Positions 1-6,318 of a stretch of 11,392 bases of DNA are shown in pieces. The notes under the pieces were generated by a model. That model was not told the DNA's origin, made no database searches, and worked only from the letters and a program-made list of their open reading frames with translations. Origin of the DNA: Clostridia bacterium (GTDB lineage: Bacteria > Bacillota_A > Clostridia > Peptostreptococcales > JAAYPU01). The stretch covers positions 1-11,392 of the forward strand of contig JAKSCF010000292.1 of NCBI GenBank assembly GCA_022360735.1. Reading direction: 5' to 3'. Both the position numbers and the translations under genes were made by a program. The first letter of the stretch is position 1; each line of letters opens with the position of its first letter.

Positions 1-5
1 ATGGG

Positions 6-88
6 CTATAAAAGTCGTGAACAAACAGGACGTTTGTTAGCAGGTATAAGCCATGGACGGCGGTTTGCCTGCGATTAGACTTTTATAG
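6..88. repeat. Inverted-repeat-bounded, potentially structured element at the left edge
   Basis: Perfect 11-bp arms CTATAAAAGTC (6-16) and GACTTTTATAG (78-88) enclose two further stems. One is AACAAAC (20-26) with GTTTGTT (32-38) around the loop AGGAC. The other is GCAGGTA (40-46) with TGCCTGC (66-72), one G-T pair, around a loop containing GCC/GGC. Together they would fold as a three-way junction if transcribed, on either strand. The stretch is clearly richer in G+C than the DNA around it. On the plus strand frame 1 is open from the window edge to a TAG at 76-78 (25 codons), and one minus frame is also open to the edge, so the tail of a truncated gene cannot be excluded. I compared it by eye with common riboswitch consensus motifs (purine, cyclic-di-GMP I and II, THF, guanidine II) and recognised none. 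Seen: the repeats. Inferred: an RNA fold. Confidence 0.4.
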
Positions 89-112
89 TTCATATGCCAT
101 CAAATTTTCTCC

Positions 113-155
113 AAATGAATACATTAACGAATATTTATACGACTGTATTCATTTT
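113..155 (+). terminator. Inverted repeat with short T run, possible plus-strand terminator
   Basis: AAATGAATACA (113-123) and TGTATTCATTT (144-154) are perfect 11-bp arms separated by 20 nt, and the right arm runs into five T residues on the plus strand. The stem is AT-rich and the loop is long, so this is a weak terminator candidate for transcription entering from the left edge. On the minus strand no T tract follows it. Confidence 0.3.
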
Positions 156-167
156 TCGATAGCGTCA

Positions 168-186
168 GGGTAGGAAACTCCTACCC
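168..186 (-). terminator. GC-rich hairpin directly after the PPOX-like gene stop codon
   Basis: GGGTAGGA (168-175) and TCCTACCC (179-186) form a perfect 8-bp stem with a 3-nt loop, beginning one base beyond the stop codon of the minus-strand PPOX-like gene. In the minus direction no T tract follows, so it is not a canonical intrinsic terminator. It may protect the 3' end of the transcript or stop it inefficiently. In the plus direction a short TTTAT follows. Confidence 0.4.
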
Positions 187-187
187 T

Positions 188-646
188 TTATCTATAAGTT
201 TCTTCTTCCATATAACCGAATTCTACGCTATTGTCCGTCACCACTATCTTGTCCAATTCAATCCTAAAAACAGTCATCATAGAAGGGTCACCGGGTAAGT
301 CAGATAAATATGGATATTTCTCTATTATCAGACCCATTGCTTTTTGAACTTCTTCTTGTGTATCAACTTCGTAAGCTTTACCTGAAGCTTTAAAATACAA
401 TATCTGAGCTAATTCTTCTATAGAACCCGCTTCTTTGTCTATTACAACGTGAACATTATTATTTTTTCTCAATTCATTAACTTTATTGGTTTGTTTGAAA
501 GTCATAAAATATAAAACAGATTCATCTTCTTTATCCACCGCATAATCTACTGATCGTACTTTAGGCATTCCATTTTCGTCTACTGTTGCAAGTCTAAGTA
601 ACTCATGAGATTCTACTACTTTTTTGATCTTATCTCTAACGTTCAT
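188..646 (-). CDS. Pyridoxamine 5'-phosphate oxidase-like FMN-binding split-barrel protein
   Basis: 152 residues, the usual length for the small single-domain members of the PPOX-like split-barrel family. Visible hallmarks are the N-terminal helix and first strand ending in the LLRLATVDENGMPKVRSVDY segment (about residues 16-35), the YFMTFKQTNKVNEL segment (46-59), where the family places flavin phosphate contacts, and a strand with YFKASGKAYEV (84-94). Members bind FMN, or sometimes F420 or heme, and are soluble cytoplasmic dimers. Many are of unknown substrate and probably act as flavin reductases or in detoxification. True PdxH activity is unlikely, as the protein is short. The start is ATG with GGAGG seven bases upstream. 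The gene stands alone, with its own promoter and a TetR-type palindrome, and with a hairpin just past the stop. Family call is good; the physiological role is not known. Confidence 0.85.
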   Translation of the reverse strand: MNVRDKIKKVVESHELLRLATVDENGMPKVRSVDYAVDKEDESVLYFMTFKQTNKVNELRKNNNVHVVIDKEAGSIEELAQILYFKASGKAYEVDTQEEVQKAMGLIIEKYPYLSDLPGDPSMMTVFRIELDKIVVTDNSVEFGYMEEETYR

Positions 647-671
647 CTTAAATCCTCCAAAATCTTTAGTA

Positions 672-685
672 ATCGACCGGTCTAT
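672..685. promoter_or_regulatory. TetR-type palindromic operator candidate over the PPOX-like start site
   Basis: The perfect 8-bp palindrome GACCGGTC (675-682) sits in a larger 14-bp symmetric sequence, ATCGACCGGTCTAT (672-685), with a single mismatched pair. It abuts the -10 element and covers the predicted transcription start, where a repressor would block initiation. GACCGGTC-cored palindromes are typical of TetR-family operators (established knowledge). No tetR gene is in the window, so the cognate regulator would be outside it. It stands out as G+C-rich within AT-rich intergenic DNA. Confidence 0.45.
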
Positions 686-717
686 TATAAGATATCATTT
701 TTTAATCTGCTTGTCAA
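684..717 (-). promoter_or_regulatory. Predicted sigma-A promoter of the PPOX-like gene
   Basis: On the minus strand a perfect -35 TTGACA (712-717) lies 17 bp from TATCTT (689-694, four of six -10 matches). A perfect TATAAT (684-689) sits five bases further, at a 22-bp spacing that is too long for this -35. Either hexamer could serve as the -10. Transcription would start at about 677-682, which leaves a leader of about 30 nt before the ATG. Confidence 0.5.
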
Positions 718-745
718 TTACAATATCATTAATCTTTTTATTTTA

Positions 746-787
746 TAAAAAAACCGTAAAACTATTCATCATAGTTTACGGTTTTTG
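746..787 (-). terminator. Intrinsic terminator of the sigma/anti-sigma operon
   Basis: Read on the minus strand, AAAAACCGTAAACTA pairs with TAGTTTTACGGTTTTT (one bulged A) around the loop TGATGAA. A run of seven T and a TA-rich tail follow. It begins 20 bases after the stop codon of the anti-sigma-like gene and is a standard intrinsic terminator. The A-rich left foot could also make it work weakly in the plus direction. Confidence 0.85.
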
Positions 788-806
788 GAGTAAAATTTAT
801 GCTTTA

Positions 807-1619
807 TTATTTTGAATGGATAATCGATTGTGCTATTTCAATGATGCTGTCTTTCGAAATGCTATTCTTATGATCGCTTAACATATAATAAATACCATTG
901 TCTACCCATTTGATACATTGAGCGTTTTTAATTTCTTTTTCTTTAACATCGGAAACATACACAATAAAAATTTCATCATTTTTCTCTTTTTCCATTTCCT
1001 CTTCCGTCAATTCATAATCACTGGGCAGTACATAAACTTCATAAGATTTGTATTGCAGTTGAACATCATTTAATGGAATATCCTCATACACAGAAAACAT
1101 ATCCGAATCTTTACTTGTGTTGGAAGCTGTCAAAGATACTACTGCACCAACCCTATCCGTTTTTTCATAATAAGCACTTATTAACTTCTCATTGGAATCA
1201 AAAGGCTGTTGTTGGTTGGCGCCATCAATATAATCAGCAGTTCTAATTTTCGTTCTTTGAAAGCCTTCGGGTAGTACTTCAGGCATTTTAGGTGAAAATC
1301 CTAAACTCTCAATCAATTCTTCATCAACAGAACTATAGGTTGTATCACTTGTTAAAAATCCTTTTACATGCTGACTGATAAGAGATTTAGCACCTACAAT
1401 ACTTCCCAGTAATACTACCATACATATAGCTGCGACCATTACAGTCTTTAATTTTCTATGGAAAATAAAAGGTTTTCTCATAATTTTTTCACTTCTTTCT
1501 TTATTATTAATTTCTGCTTTAATTTTATTCAATAACTGAGGCGGCGTTTCAATCGTATTAGCAATCCGATTTAAATCATTCTTTAATTTTCTATCAAAAC
1601 CGTCCTGATAATCCATCAT
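807..1619 (-). CDS. Membrane-anchored anti-sigma-like protein with DUF4367-type C-terminus
   Basis: 270 residues from the ATG at 1617-1619. That start has GAGGAG eight bases upstream and is preferred over an in-frame GTG three codons earlier. The first 57 residues are charged and cytoplasmic. A single membrane segment follows (about 58-78, VMVAAICMVVLLGSIVGA), then a roughly 190-residue extracytoplasmic part. The C-terminus (QCIKWVDNGIYYMLSD then SKDSIIEIAQSI) resembles the DUF4367 domain found in clostridial proteins encoded next to ECF sigma factors. The start overlaps the sigma stop as ATGA, so translation is coupled. The inferred role is to hold the sigma factor inactive at the membrane until an envelope signal arrives. 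No zinc-binding HXXXCXXC motif is visible in the N-terminal part, so it is not a classical ZAS-type anti-sigma. Confidence 0.75.
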   Translation of the reverse strand: MMDYQDGFDRKLKNDLNRIANTIETPPQLLNKIKAEINNKERSEKIMRKPFIFHRKLKTVMVAAICMVVLLGSIVGAKSLISQHVKGFLTSDTTYSSVDEELIESLGFSPKMPEVLPEGFQRTKIRTADYIDGANQQQPFDSNEKLISAYYEKTDRVGAVVSLTASNTSKDSDMFSVYEDIPLNDVQLQYKSYEVYVLPSDYELTEEEMEKEKNDEIFIVYVSDVKEKEIKNAQCIKWVDNGIYYMLSDHKNSISKDSIIEIAQSIIHSK

Positions 1620-2182
1620 AAAATACACTCCTCTTTAGAAAATTTTTTAATATTAATTTGATTTTTAATCATTTCCTTTCTCAGTTGTTGCCTTCCATTG
1701 TAAAGTCTTGACTTTACTGTCCCTTCAAAACACCCCATGGTTTTAGCAATTTCTTTTATGGACATATCATTGTAATAGTAAAGGACTATTACGGTTCTAT
1801 GATGCTGACTCAGTATGGACAGAGCACGATAAAGTTCTTGTGCGTTTTCCATTGTTCCAAGAAGATCATCCATTGATTTTTCTGTCGCTTGTTCCGGTAT
1901 ATTTTCAACAGGGACTTGTATCTTTTCTTTTTTTGAATGTCTCCAACAGCTCCTAATGAGCATTTTATAAAACCAACATTTAAACATAGCCGGATCTTTC
2001 AAATCTTTAAGTTTTTGATAACACTTAACAAATGTTTCTTGAACGATATCCTCACTGGTATGTTGATTCCTTGTAATAAGAAAAGCTGTGCGTATGGAGG
2101 ATTGACTGTAGCTGGTATAAATATATTCAAAAGCTTTTGAATCGCCTTGCTGAGCTTGTATAACGATCTCTATTTCATTCAA
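1616..2182 (-). CDS. ECF-type RNA polymerase sigma factor
   Basis: 188 residues, the usual ECF size, with only regions 2 and 4. Region 2 (about 14-82) carries the core-binding and -10-melting helix SEDIVQETFVKCYQKL (43-58). Region 4 (about 118-170) has the helix-turn-helix MSIKEIAKTMGCFEGTVKSR (140-159), which reads the -35. The start is a TTG at 2180-2182 with GGAGG seven bases upstream. An ATG ten codons earlier is in frame, but the GGAGG lies inside that extension, so the longer start is unlikely. It is first in a two-gene operon with the overlapping membrane protein gene, the usual sigma/anti-sigma arrangement. ECF factors commonly activate their own promoter, but I could not fix the promoter. 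The target regulon is unknown. Confidence 0.9.
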   Translation of the reverse strand: MNEIEIVIQAQQGDSKAFEYIYTSYSQSSIRTAFLITRNQHTSEDIVQETFVKCYQKLKDLKDPAMFKCWFYKMLIRSCWRHSKKEKIQVPVENIPEQATEKSMDDLLGTMENAQELYRALSILSQHHRTVIVLYYYNDMSIKEIAKTMGCFEGTVKSRLYNGRQQLRKEMIKNQINIKKFSKEECIL

Positions 2183-2792
2183 TTTATTACCTCCTTCTGT
2201 TATTAGATGCATCTATATATAAGAGCCATGGTATCTATTTTTGGTTCACTAAAAAAGGATAAATTGCTCAAATCCTTTGAACTTTTTTATAAATTATAAT
2301 TTTTTATCTAAAATAATAGCTCCTCCATTTGACGGAGGGGCTAAGACTGAATATACTAATCTAAAATGAATAACTTATTATACTATATCAACAATTAACT
2401 TATCTAGTTCTTTTGATTATTCATAAACTTGGTAAAAAAACCCTGCATTATATTATAGTATTATAGAATGTATGATATATTTTATTTATAAAACATAGTA
2501 TTTAAATTTTACATTGAGATATCCTAATTTTAAAGATTACACTTTATTTTTGGAAAGGTGGTGAGATAAATAATTAGCTTTCAAGCTTGCTAATATCAAT
2601 CCTGATAATACTATCTTAAGGCCCTATCTTTTTAAATATTTGGAACTATAAAAGCACGTTCTTAATTCACAGAGTGTGTTAGGGGTTCTTTGAATTTACA
2701 AAATTATTATCCAAAAGTTGTAAAGAAATTTAAGATTTAAAACATAAAGGGATTTTGCTTAAGGAAAGTCTAATTTTCAAAGGGGTTTTAAT
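2183..2792. other. Non-coding intergenic region between divergent sigma and XRE genes
   Basis: About 610 bp of very AT-rich DNA without a credible gene; all frames are broken by frequent stops. It should hold both divergent promoters. The sigma side has a 12-bp perfect palindrome TAGATGCATCTA (2204-2215) just upstream of the ribosome binding site. It also has a weak stem AAAGGAT (2254-2260) with ATCCTTT (2272-2278), followed on the minus strand by a T run. Further in is a G+C-rich hairpin (2318-2342). A stem ATTAGC (2573-2578) with GCTAAT (2589-2594) lies after a ribosome-binding-site-like AAAGGTGGTG (2554-2563) that leads into immediate stops. I could not place the XRE promoter with confidence. 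Confidence 0.6.
2318..2342 (+). repeat. G+C-rich hairpin in AT-rich intergenic DNA
   Basis: AGCTCCTCC (2318-2326) pairs with GGAGGGGCT (2334-2342) over nine positions, with one U-G wobble in plus-strand RNA, around a 7-nt loop. On the minus strand one pair becomes an A-C mismatch, so the plus-strand transcript is favoured. No T tract follows in the plus direction. In the minus direction a loose AT-rich tail follows, so a weak terminator cannot be excluded. The role is unknown. Confidence 0.4.
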
Positions 2793-3206
2793 ATGAATAC
2801 TATAGGGAGTAGAATTAAATATCTACGTAAAATTAATAACTTAACCGTTGACCAATTAGCTGTGCTTATTGGTCTCAAAAAAGGAAGCATCAGCAGTTAT
2901 GAGAATAATAGGTATGAACCTTCCGCAAAAACAGTCGTTTCAATATGTCAACAATTTAATGTTTCTTCTGATTGGCTCCTCATGGGGAAAGGCAATCTTA
3001 CACCTTGCTCTTCCCAGTCAGCAGAAGGTATCATTCCTAAAAATTCAGTTTCTAACAGTATGGACTTAACAGAATTTGAAAAAAATTTATTGCACTACCT
3101 CAGGCTACTTCCAAATGACGAGAAAGAGGAAGTAGACGAGATTATTATGATGAAGTATAAAAGGTATTTAAAGAAGCATCAATTATCCGACTCTAACCAT
3201 AAATAA
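2793..3206 (+). CDS. XRE-family helix-turn-helix transcriptional regulator
   Basis: 137 residues and the only plus-strand gene. An HTH_3 (Cro/C1-type) DNA-binding domain fills residues 4-65: IGSRIKYLRKINNLTVDQLA, then GLKKGSISSYENNRYEPS as the recognition-helix region, then the family-typical SSDWLLMGKG. A polar linker (about 70-88) leads to an acidic and basic helical tail (EFEKNLLHYLRLLPNDEKEEVDEIIMMKYK), which probably dimerises the protein. The start is ATG with AAGGGG seven bases upstream. Such short single-domain XRE proteins occur both as chromosomal regulators and in mobile elements. Nothing around it indicates a phage or a toxin partner. It is divergent from the ECF sigma operon and converges on cheW. 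Its targets are unknown. Autoregulation from the long upstream region is possible. Confidence 0.88.
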   Translation: MNTIGSRIKYLRKINNLTVDQLAVLIGLKKGSISSYENNRYEPSAKTVVSICQQFNVSSDWLLMGKGNLTPCSSQSAEGIIPKNSVSNSMDLTEFEKNLLHYLRLLPNDEKEEVDEIIMMKYKRYLKKHQLSDSNHK

Positions 3207-3237
3207 AGTGATTCAAGACTGATGAGTAATATAGTAA

Positions 3238-3266
3238 GAAAGTCAATAACTCAGCTATTGTCTTTC
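3238..3266. terminator. Possible bidirectional terminator between XRE gene and cheW
   Basis: GAAAGTCAATA (3238-3248) pairs with TATTGTCTTTC (3256-3266) except for one T-T mismatch, around a 7-nt loop. A T/C-rich tract follows in the plus direction, while in the minus direction the tail is only moderately T-rich. It lies between two convergent genes and overlaps the last codons and stop of cheW, as shared terminators of compact convergent pairs often do. Confidence 0.45.
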
Positions 3267-3718
3267 TTTCTCTCATGTAAGAATTCCGTTTCCTTGAGTT
3301 CTTGACTTGACAAAAGAAGTCCGCTTTCTAACAATATAATGATTTCACTCTCGGTCTTGGCAATACCTTTTACATATTTTCCTTTAAAGTCTTGATTGAA
3401 GTTTGGGGGTTGTGAAATACTTTCGTCTGAAATAGTCATCACTTCATCCACTCTATCCACGATAAATCCAACCATTGTTTCTTTAACATCGACTACAATG
3501 ATGCACGTTCTTTCATCGTAATCCACTTTTTCTTTATTAAAGCGAATTCTTACATCAACAGTAGGAATAATCCTGCCTCTCAAATTAATGACACCTTTTG
3601 TATATTCAGGCTGTTGCGGCACTTGAACGATTTTTTGTATGCCAATAATTTCTATAACGCTAGATATATCTATCCCATAATTCTCCTCATCTAAGATAAA
3701 GGTTAAGTATTGACTCAT
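3251..3718 (-). CDS. cheW: CheW-type chemotaxis coupling protein
   Basis: 155 residues, the normal CheW length, with one CheW-like domain over about 3-145. Hallmarks are QYLTFILDEENYGIDISSVIEI near the start, then VPQQPEYTKGVINLRGRIIPTVDVRIRF (the NLRG-x-IxPxxD signature) and VGFIVDRVDEVMTI. CheW is a soluble adaptor joining receptor tips to the CheA kinase in chemosensory arrays. There is no kinase domain, so it is not CheA, and no receiver domain, so it is not CheV. The start is ATG with GAGGTG seven bases upstream. It follows the chemoreceptor gene after 61 bp on the same strand without an obvious terminator, so the two are probably co-transcribed. No other che gene is present, which points to an accessory receptor and adaptor pair feeding a kinase encoded elsewhere. 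Confidence 0.93.
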   Translation of the reverse strand: MSQYLTFILDEENYGIDISSVIEIIGIQKIVQVPQQPEYTKGVINLRGRIIPTVDVRIRFNKEKVDYDERTCIIVVDVKETMVGFIVDRVDEVMTISDESISQPPNFNQDFKGKYVKGIAKTESEIIILLESGLLLSSQELKETEFLHERKKDNS

Positions 3719-3779
3719 ATATTTACACCTCTTTTTTAATCTTTAGTTTATGAACTATAGATCATATATTTAGAAACAT

Positions 3780-6224
3780 CTAGTATTTGCCACTGTTATT
3801 GTCATTTAGTGATACTTCAAAGTCCATTTCATTGTTTTCAGGTGCTTCCAGCTGCTCAATATTTGTGGTATTTTCCGTCAGCTTTTTAGTAACCGTATTC
3901 TTCAGCTTAAATGCTTGCATCATCACTTTTAACATCTGAGCCTGTCCTGCCATTTCCTCACTGGCTGATGCACTTTCTTCAGCTGTTGCTGTATTACTCT
4001 GAGTAACATGTGAAATTTGCTCAATCCCTTGATTAACTTCCCCAATGGCATTGGCTTGCTCATTAGATGCATTGGCTATCATCCCTACAATTTCTACTGC
4101 ATTGGTAGCACCTGTTACGATTTTCCCTAATGCTTTTGCAGTATCGTTGGCCATTTTATATCCTTCTTCCACTTTATTAATGGAATTATCAATCAAGTCT
4201 GTGGTCTCTTTAGCAGCCTGAGCACTTCGAGCCGCTAAGTTTCTAACTTCTTCTGCAACAACAGCAAAACCTTTTCCATGTTCTCCTGCTCTTGCTGCTT
4301 CTACTGCTGCATTAAGCGCCAATATATTGGTCTGAAATGCTATTTCATCAATCACTTTAATAATGTTTGAGATGTTCTTGGATGATTCTTTGATTTCATT
4401 CATTGCTTTAAGCATTTCTGCCATTTGTGCATCACCATTTTGGGCATCTGTTTTTGCATTAATAGACAGCTCATTGGCTTTATTGGCATTTACCGTATTT
4501 TCTTTTGCTTGTTCTGCAACTTGAGTAATGGTAGCGCTTATTTCTTCAACTGAACCTGCCTGCTCAGAAGATCCCTGAGATAGGTTTTGGCTGGAAGAGG
4601 CTACTTGGTCTGCTCCTGCTTCAACTTGTTCTGCTGAAGCATTGATTTCTGAAAGCATGGAATTAAATTGCTCTAGTATATGGTTAATAGAATCTTTGAG
4701 TTTTACGAAGTCTCCCAGGTACTCTCGTTCTATCTCACCCCTAAAGTTTTTGTTGGCCATATCGGAAAGAATATTTGTAAGCTCCTCTATGTATCCTTGT
4801 ATTTCAGCCCCCATTGAATTCAAAGCATTTTTTATCTCTGCATGGTCGCCTTGATAGTCTCCTTCTATTCTTGCACTCAGGTTTCCTTTAGACATTTCTC
4901 CCAGAACTAACCTTGCTTCTTTTATGGGTTCAATTATTGCTTCCAATAGTTGATTAATACCACTTGTGAGTTTGTTCCAATCCCCTTCATATTCAGAGGC
5001 TTCTGCTCTTATGCTGAGTTCACCTTTTACAGATTTTTCAACTAAGGTTCTGATCTCTGTGTTTACTTTCTTGAGGTTTGCTCTTAGAGTCTCTATAATA
5101 TCATTAATAACTGCTTTTTTGCCTGGGAATTGTTCTAACTCGGCGTCAAAATTTCCTTTTCCAAATGCTTCGACACATGCCATAGCTTTTCTATTCATCT
5201 CAATATGTCCATTGACCATATCATTAACACTTTGTGCAACAACTTTATATGGTCCTGTAAAGAGATTTGTATCTATGGTGATATCAATATCTCCTAAATC
5301 GTGTTGCTGAGACATATTATTCATTTCATTTATTAGCTTGCTTAAAGTCATCACTATATTGTTGAGTGACATTGAAAGCATGTCGTTATCAGACCTCACT
5401 TCAGCCCTTACATCAAGATTCCCTTTCGACAATTCTTCTATCAATTTTGACTGTTGTTTAATGCCATCCAACATCTTGGAGAAGGAAGACATTAAATCTC
5501 CTATTTCATCTTTTGAATTCTTTTCAATTTTAACTTGAATATCTCCTTTTGAAATACTTTCTGCCACACTTGTTACTTCTTTAATTGGTTTAGTAATGGA
5601 TGAAATGATTAAAACAGACAGCATAATAGCAATTAATAAAGCAGCTCCTAAAACTATGGCGACTACTTTAATCATATTATTACTATCAGCAATTGCTGTT
5701 TCTTTAAAACTGGCTGCTTTTTCCATTGCAAAATCATCTAATGCCGTTAGGGTTTCTTCAATAAGTTCAACTTGTGCGACACCTTTGCCCTTTGTAATTT
5801 CTGCGGCTTTATCTCTTTCATCGTCTTTCATTAATTGAATGACTTCATCACGTATTGCCTTCCAATCTTTAAATGCATTGTATGCATTTTCAACCATCTG
5901 TTGATCGCCCAGATATCTTTCACGTATGATCTCAAAATTGTTATATACAACGTTTTCTCTTTCGCTGACGTCTTTGATTGCTAAATCAATTTGTTCATCA
6001 TTTTTTGATAGAGCAACATCTTTCATAGCTCTATGAATAGCAACGACCTGTGTGTTCACCTCTCTTACGCTTGTACTCACTGTAAAAGGGTGGTTATAAA
6101 ACTTTGTTATTCTTTCAGTCAAATTTTTCATTTGATCAATTCCTATAATCCCTACCGCTGCCATAAAGATAAGTATTGTCAAAAATCCAATAAAAAGTCT
6201 CGTCCCAATCTTAATGTTTTTCAT
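3780..6224 (-). CDS. Methyl-accepting chemotaxis protein with 4-helix sensor and poly-HAMP array
   Basis: 814 residues. Order: TM1 (about 10-30); an extracytoplasmic helical sensor with 4HB_MCP character (about 31-184); TM2 (185-208); a canonical HAMP (209-262, with PIKEV and DEIGDL); then HAMP-like units repeating at about 44 residues. The repeat landmarks are KGNL 267, LGDI 310, KGNF 356, KGEL 400, KGNL 446 and NKNF 491. The signalling domain follows, with the conserved hairpin tip DEIAFQTNILALNAAVEAAR (626-645) and HGKGFAVVAEEVRNLA (649-664) that bind CheA and CheW. Long Q/E/A-rich flanks hold the methylation sites. The C-terminus has no CheR-binding NWETF-type pentapeptide. It is an inner-membrane receptor of unknown ligand. 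ATG with GGAGG seven bases upstream. It is followed by cheW. Confidence 0.95.
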   Translation of the reverse strand: MKNIKIGTRLFIGFLTILIFMAAVGIIGIDQMKNLTERITKFYNHPFTVSTSVREVNTQVVAIHRAMKDVALSKNDEQIDLAIKDVSERENVVYNNFEIIRERYLGDQQMVENAYNAFKDWKAIRDEVIQLMKDDERDKAAEITKGKGVAQVELIEETLTALDDFAMEKAASFKETAIADSNNMIKVVAIVLGAALLIAIMLSVLIISSITKPIKEVTSVAESISKGDIQVKIEKNSKDEIGDLMSSFSKMLDGIKQQSKLIEELSKGNLDVRAEVRSDNDMLSMSLNNIVMTLSKLINEMNNMSQQHDLGDIDITIDTNLFTGPYKVVAQSVNDMVNGHIEMNRKAMACVEAFGKGNFDAELEQFPGKKAVINDIIETLRANLKKVNTEIRTLVEKSVKGELSIRAEASEYEGDWNKLTSGINQLLEAIIEPIKEARLVLGEMSKGNLSARIEGDYQGDHAEIKNALNSMGAEIQGYIEELTNILSDMANKNFRGEIEREYLGDFVKLKDSINHILEQFNSMLSEINASAEQVEAGADQVASSSQNLSQGSSEQAGSVEEISATITQVAEQAKENTVNANKANELSINAKTDAQNGDAQMAEMLKAMNEIKESSKNISNIIKVIDEIAFQTNILALNAAVEAARAGEHGKGFAVVAEEVRNLAARSAQAAKETTDLIDNSINKVEEGYKMANDTAKALGKIVTGATNAVEIVGMIANASNEQANAIGEVNQGIEQISHVTQSNTATAEESASASEEMAGQAQMLKVMMQAFKLKNTVTKKLTENTTNIEQLEAPENNEMDFEVSLNDNNSGKY

Positions 6225-6318
6225 CTTTTTACCTCCAAAAAAATAATCTCTTTTTGTTAAACAGGTTTACGTATTTTTTTACACTAAAAGAAAAATTTTT
6301 TATATACCATATGCCCAT

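Noticed and set aside
1..90. Integron attC site, retron non-coding RNA or cyclic-di-GMP riboswitch at the left edge.
   Set aside because: TAACAAAC and GGCAAACC fragments on the minus strand give superficial resemblance. The flanking core motifs of each class are missing, and no integrase or reverse transcriptase gene is visible.
2243..2248. TGAACC on the minus strand, upstream of the ECF sigma gene, as an autoregulated ECF -35 element with GCTCTT 16 bp on as -10.
   Set aside because: The -35 has some resemblance to the AAC-containing ECF motif, but the -10 half does not resemble a CGTC-type or CGTA-type element. A single weak half is not enough to call a promoter.
2254..2278. AAAGGAT/ATCCTTT stem with a T run on both strands as a terminator or attenuator ahead of the sigma gene.
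   Set aside because: The stem has only two G-C pairs and an 11-nt loop, and no gene upstream would need terminating. It is likely chance in AT-rich DNA.
2568..2642. Possible small peptide gene after the AAAGGTGGTG sequence.
   Set aside because: The nearest GTG meets a stop after one further codon. The only open stretch of about 24 codons has no start codon and no recognisable sequence.
3744..3757. TAGTT-N4-AACTA inverted repeat between the chemoreceptor and cheW as an extra operator copy.
   Set aside because: The arms are only five bases and the half-site spacing differs from the 18-bp elements. There is no promoter-like sequence around it.
6258..6269. TAAACAGGTTTA palindrome in the chemoreceptor leader as a catabolite-response (cre) site or third operator.
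   Set aside because: The symmetry is short and lacks the central CG of a cre site. It does not share the spacing of the two 18-bp elements.
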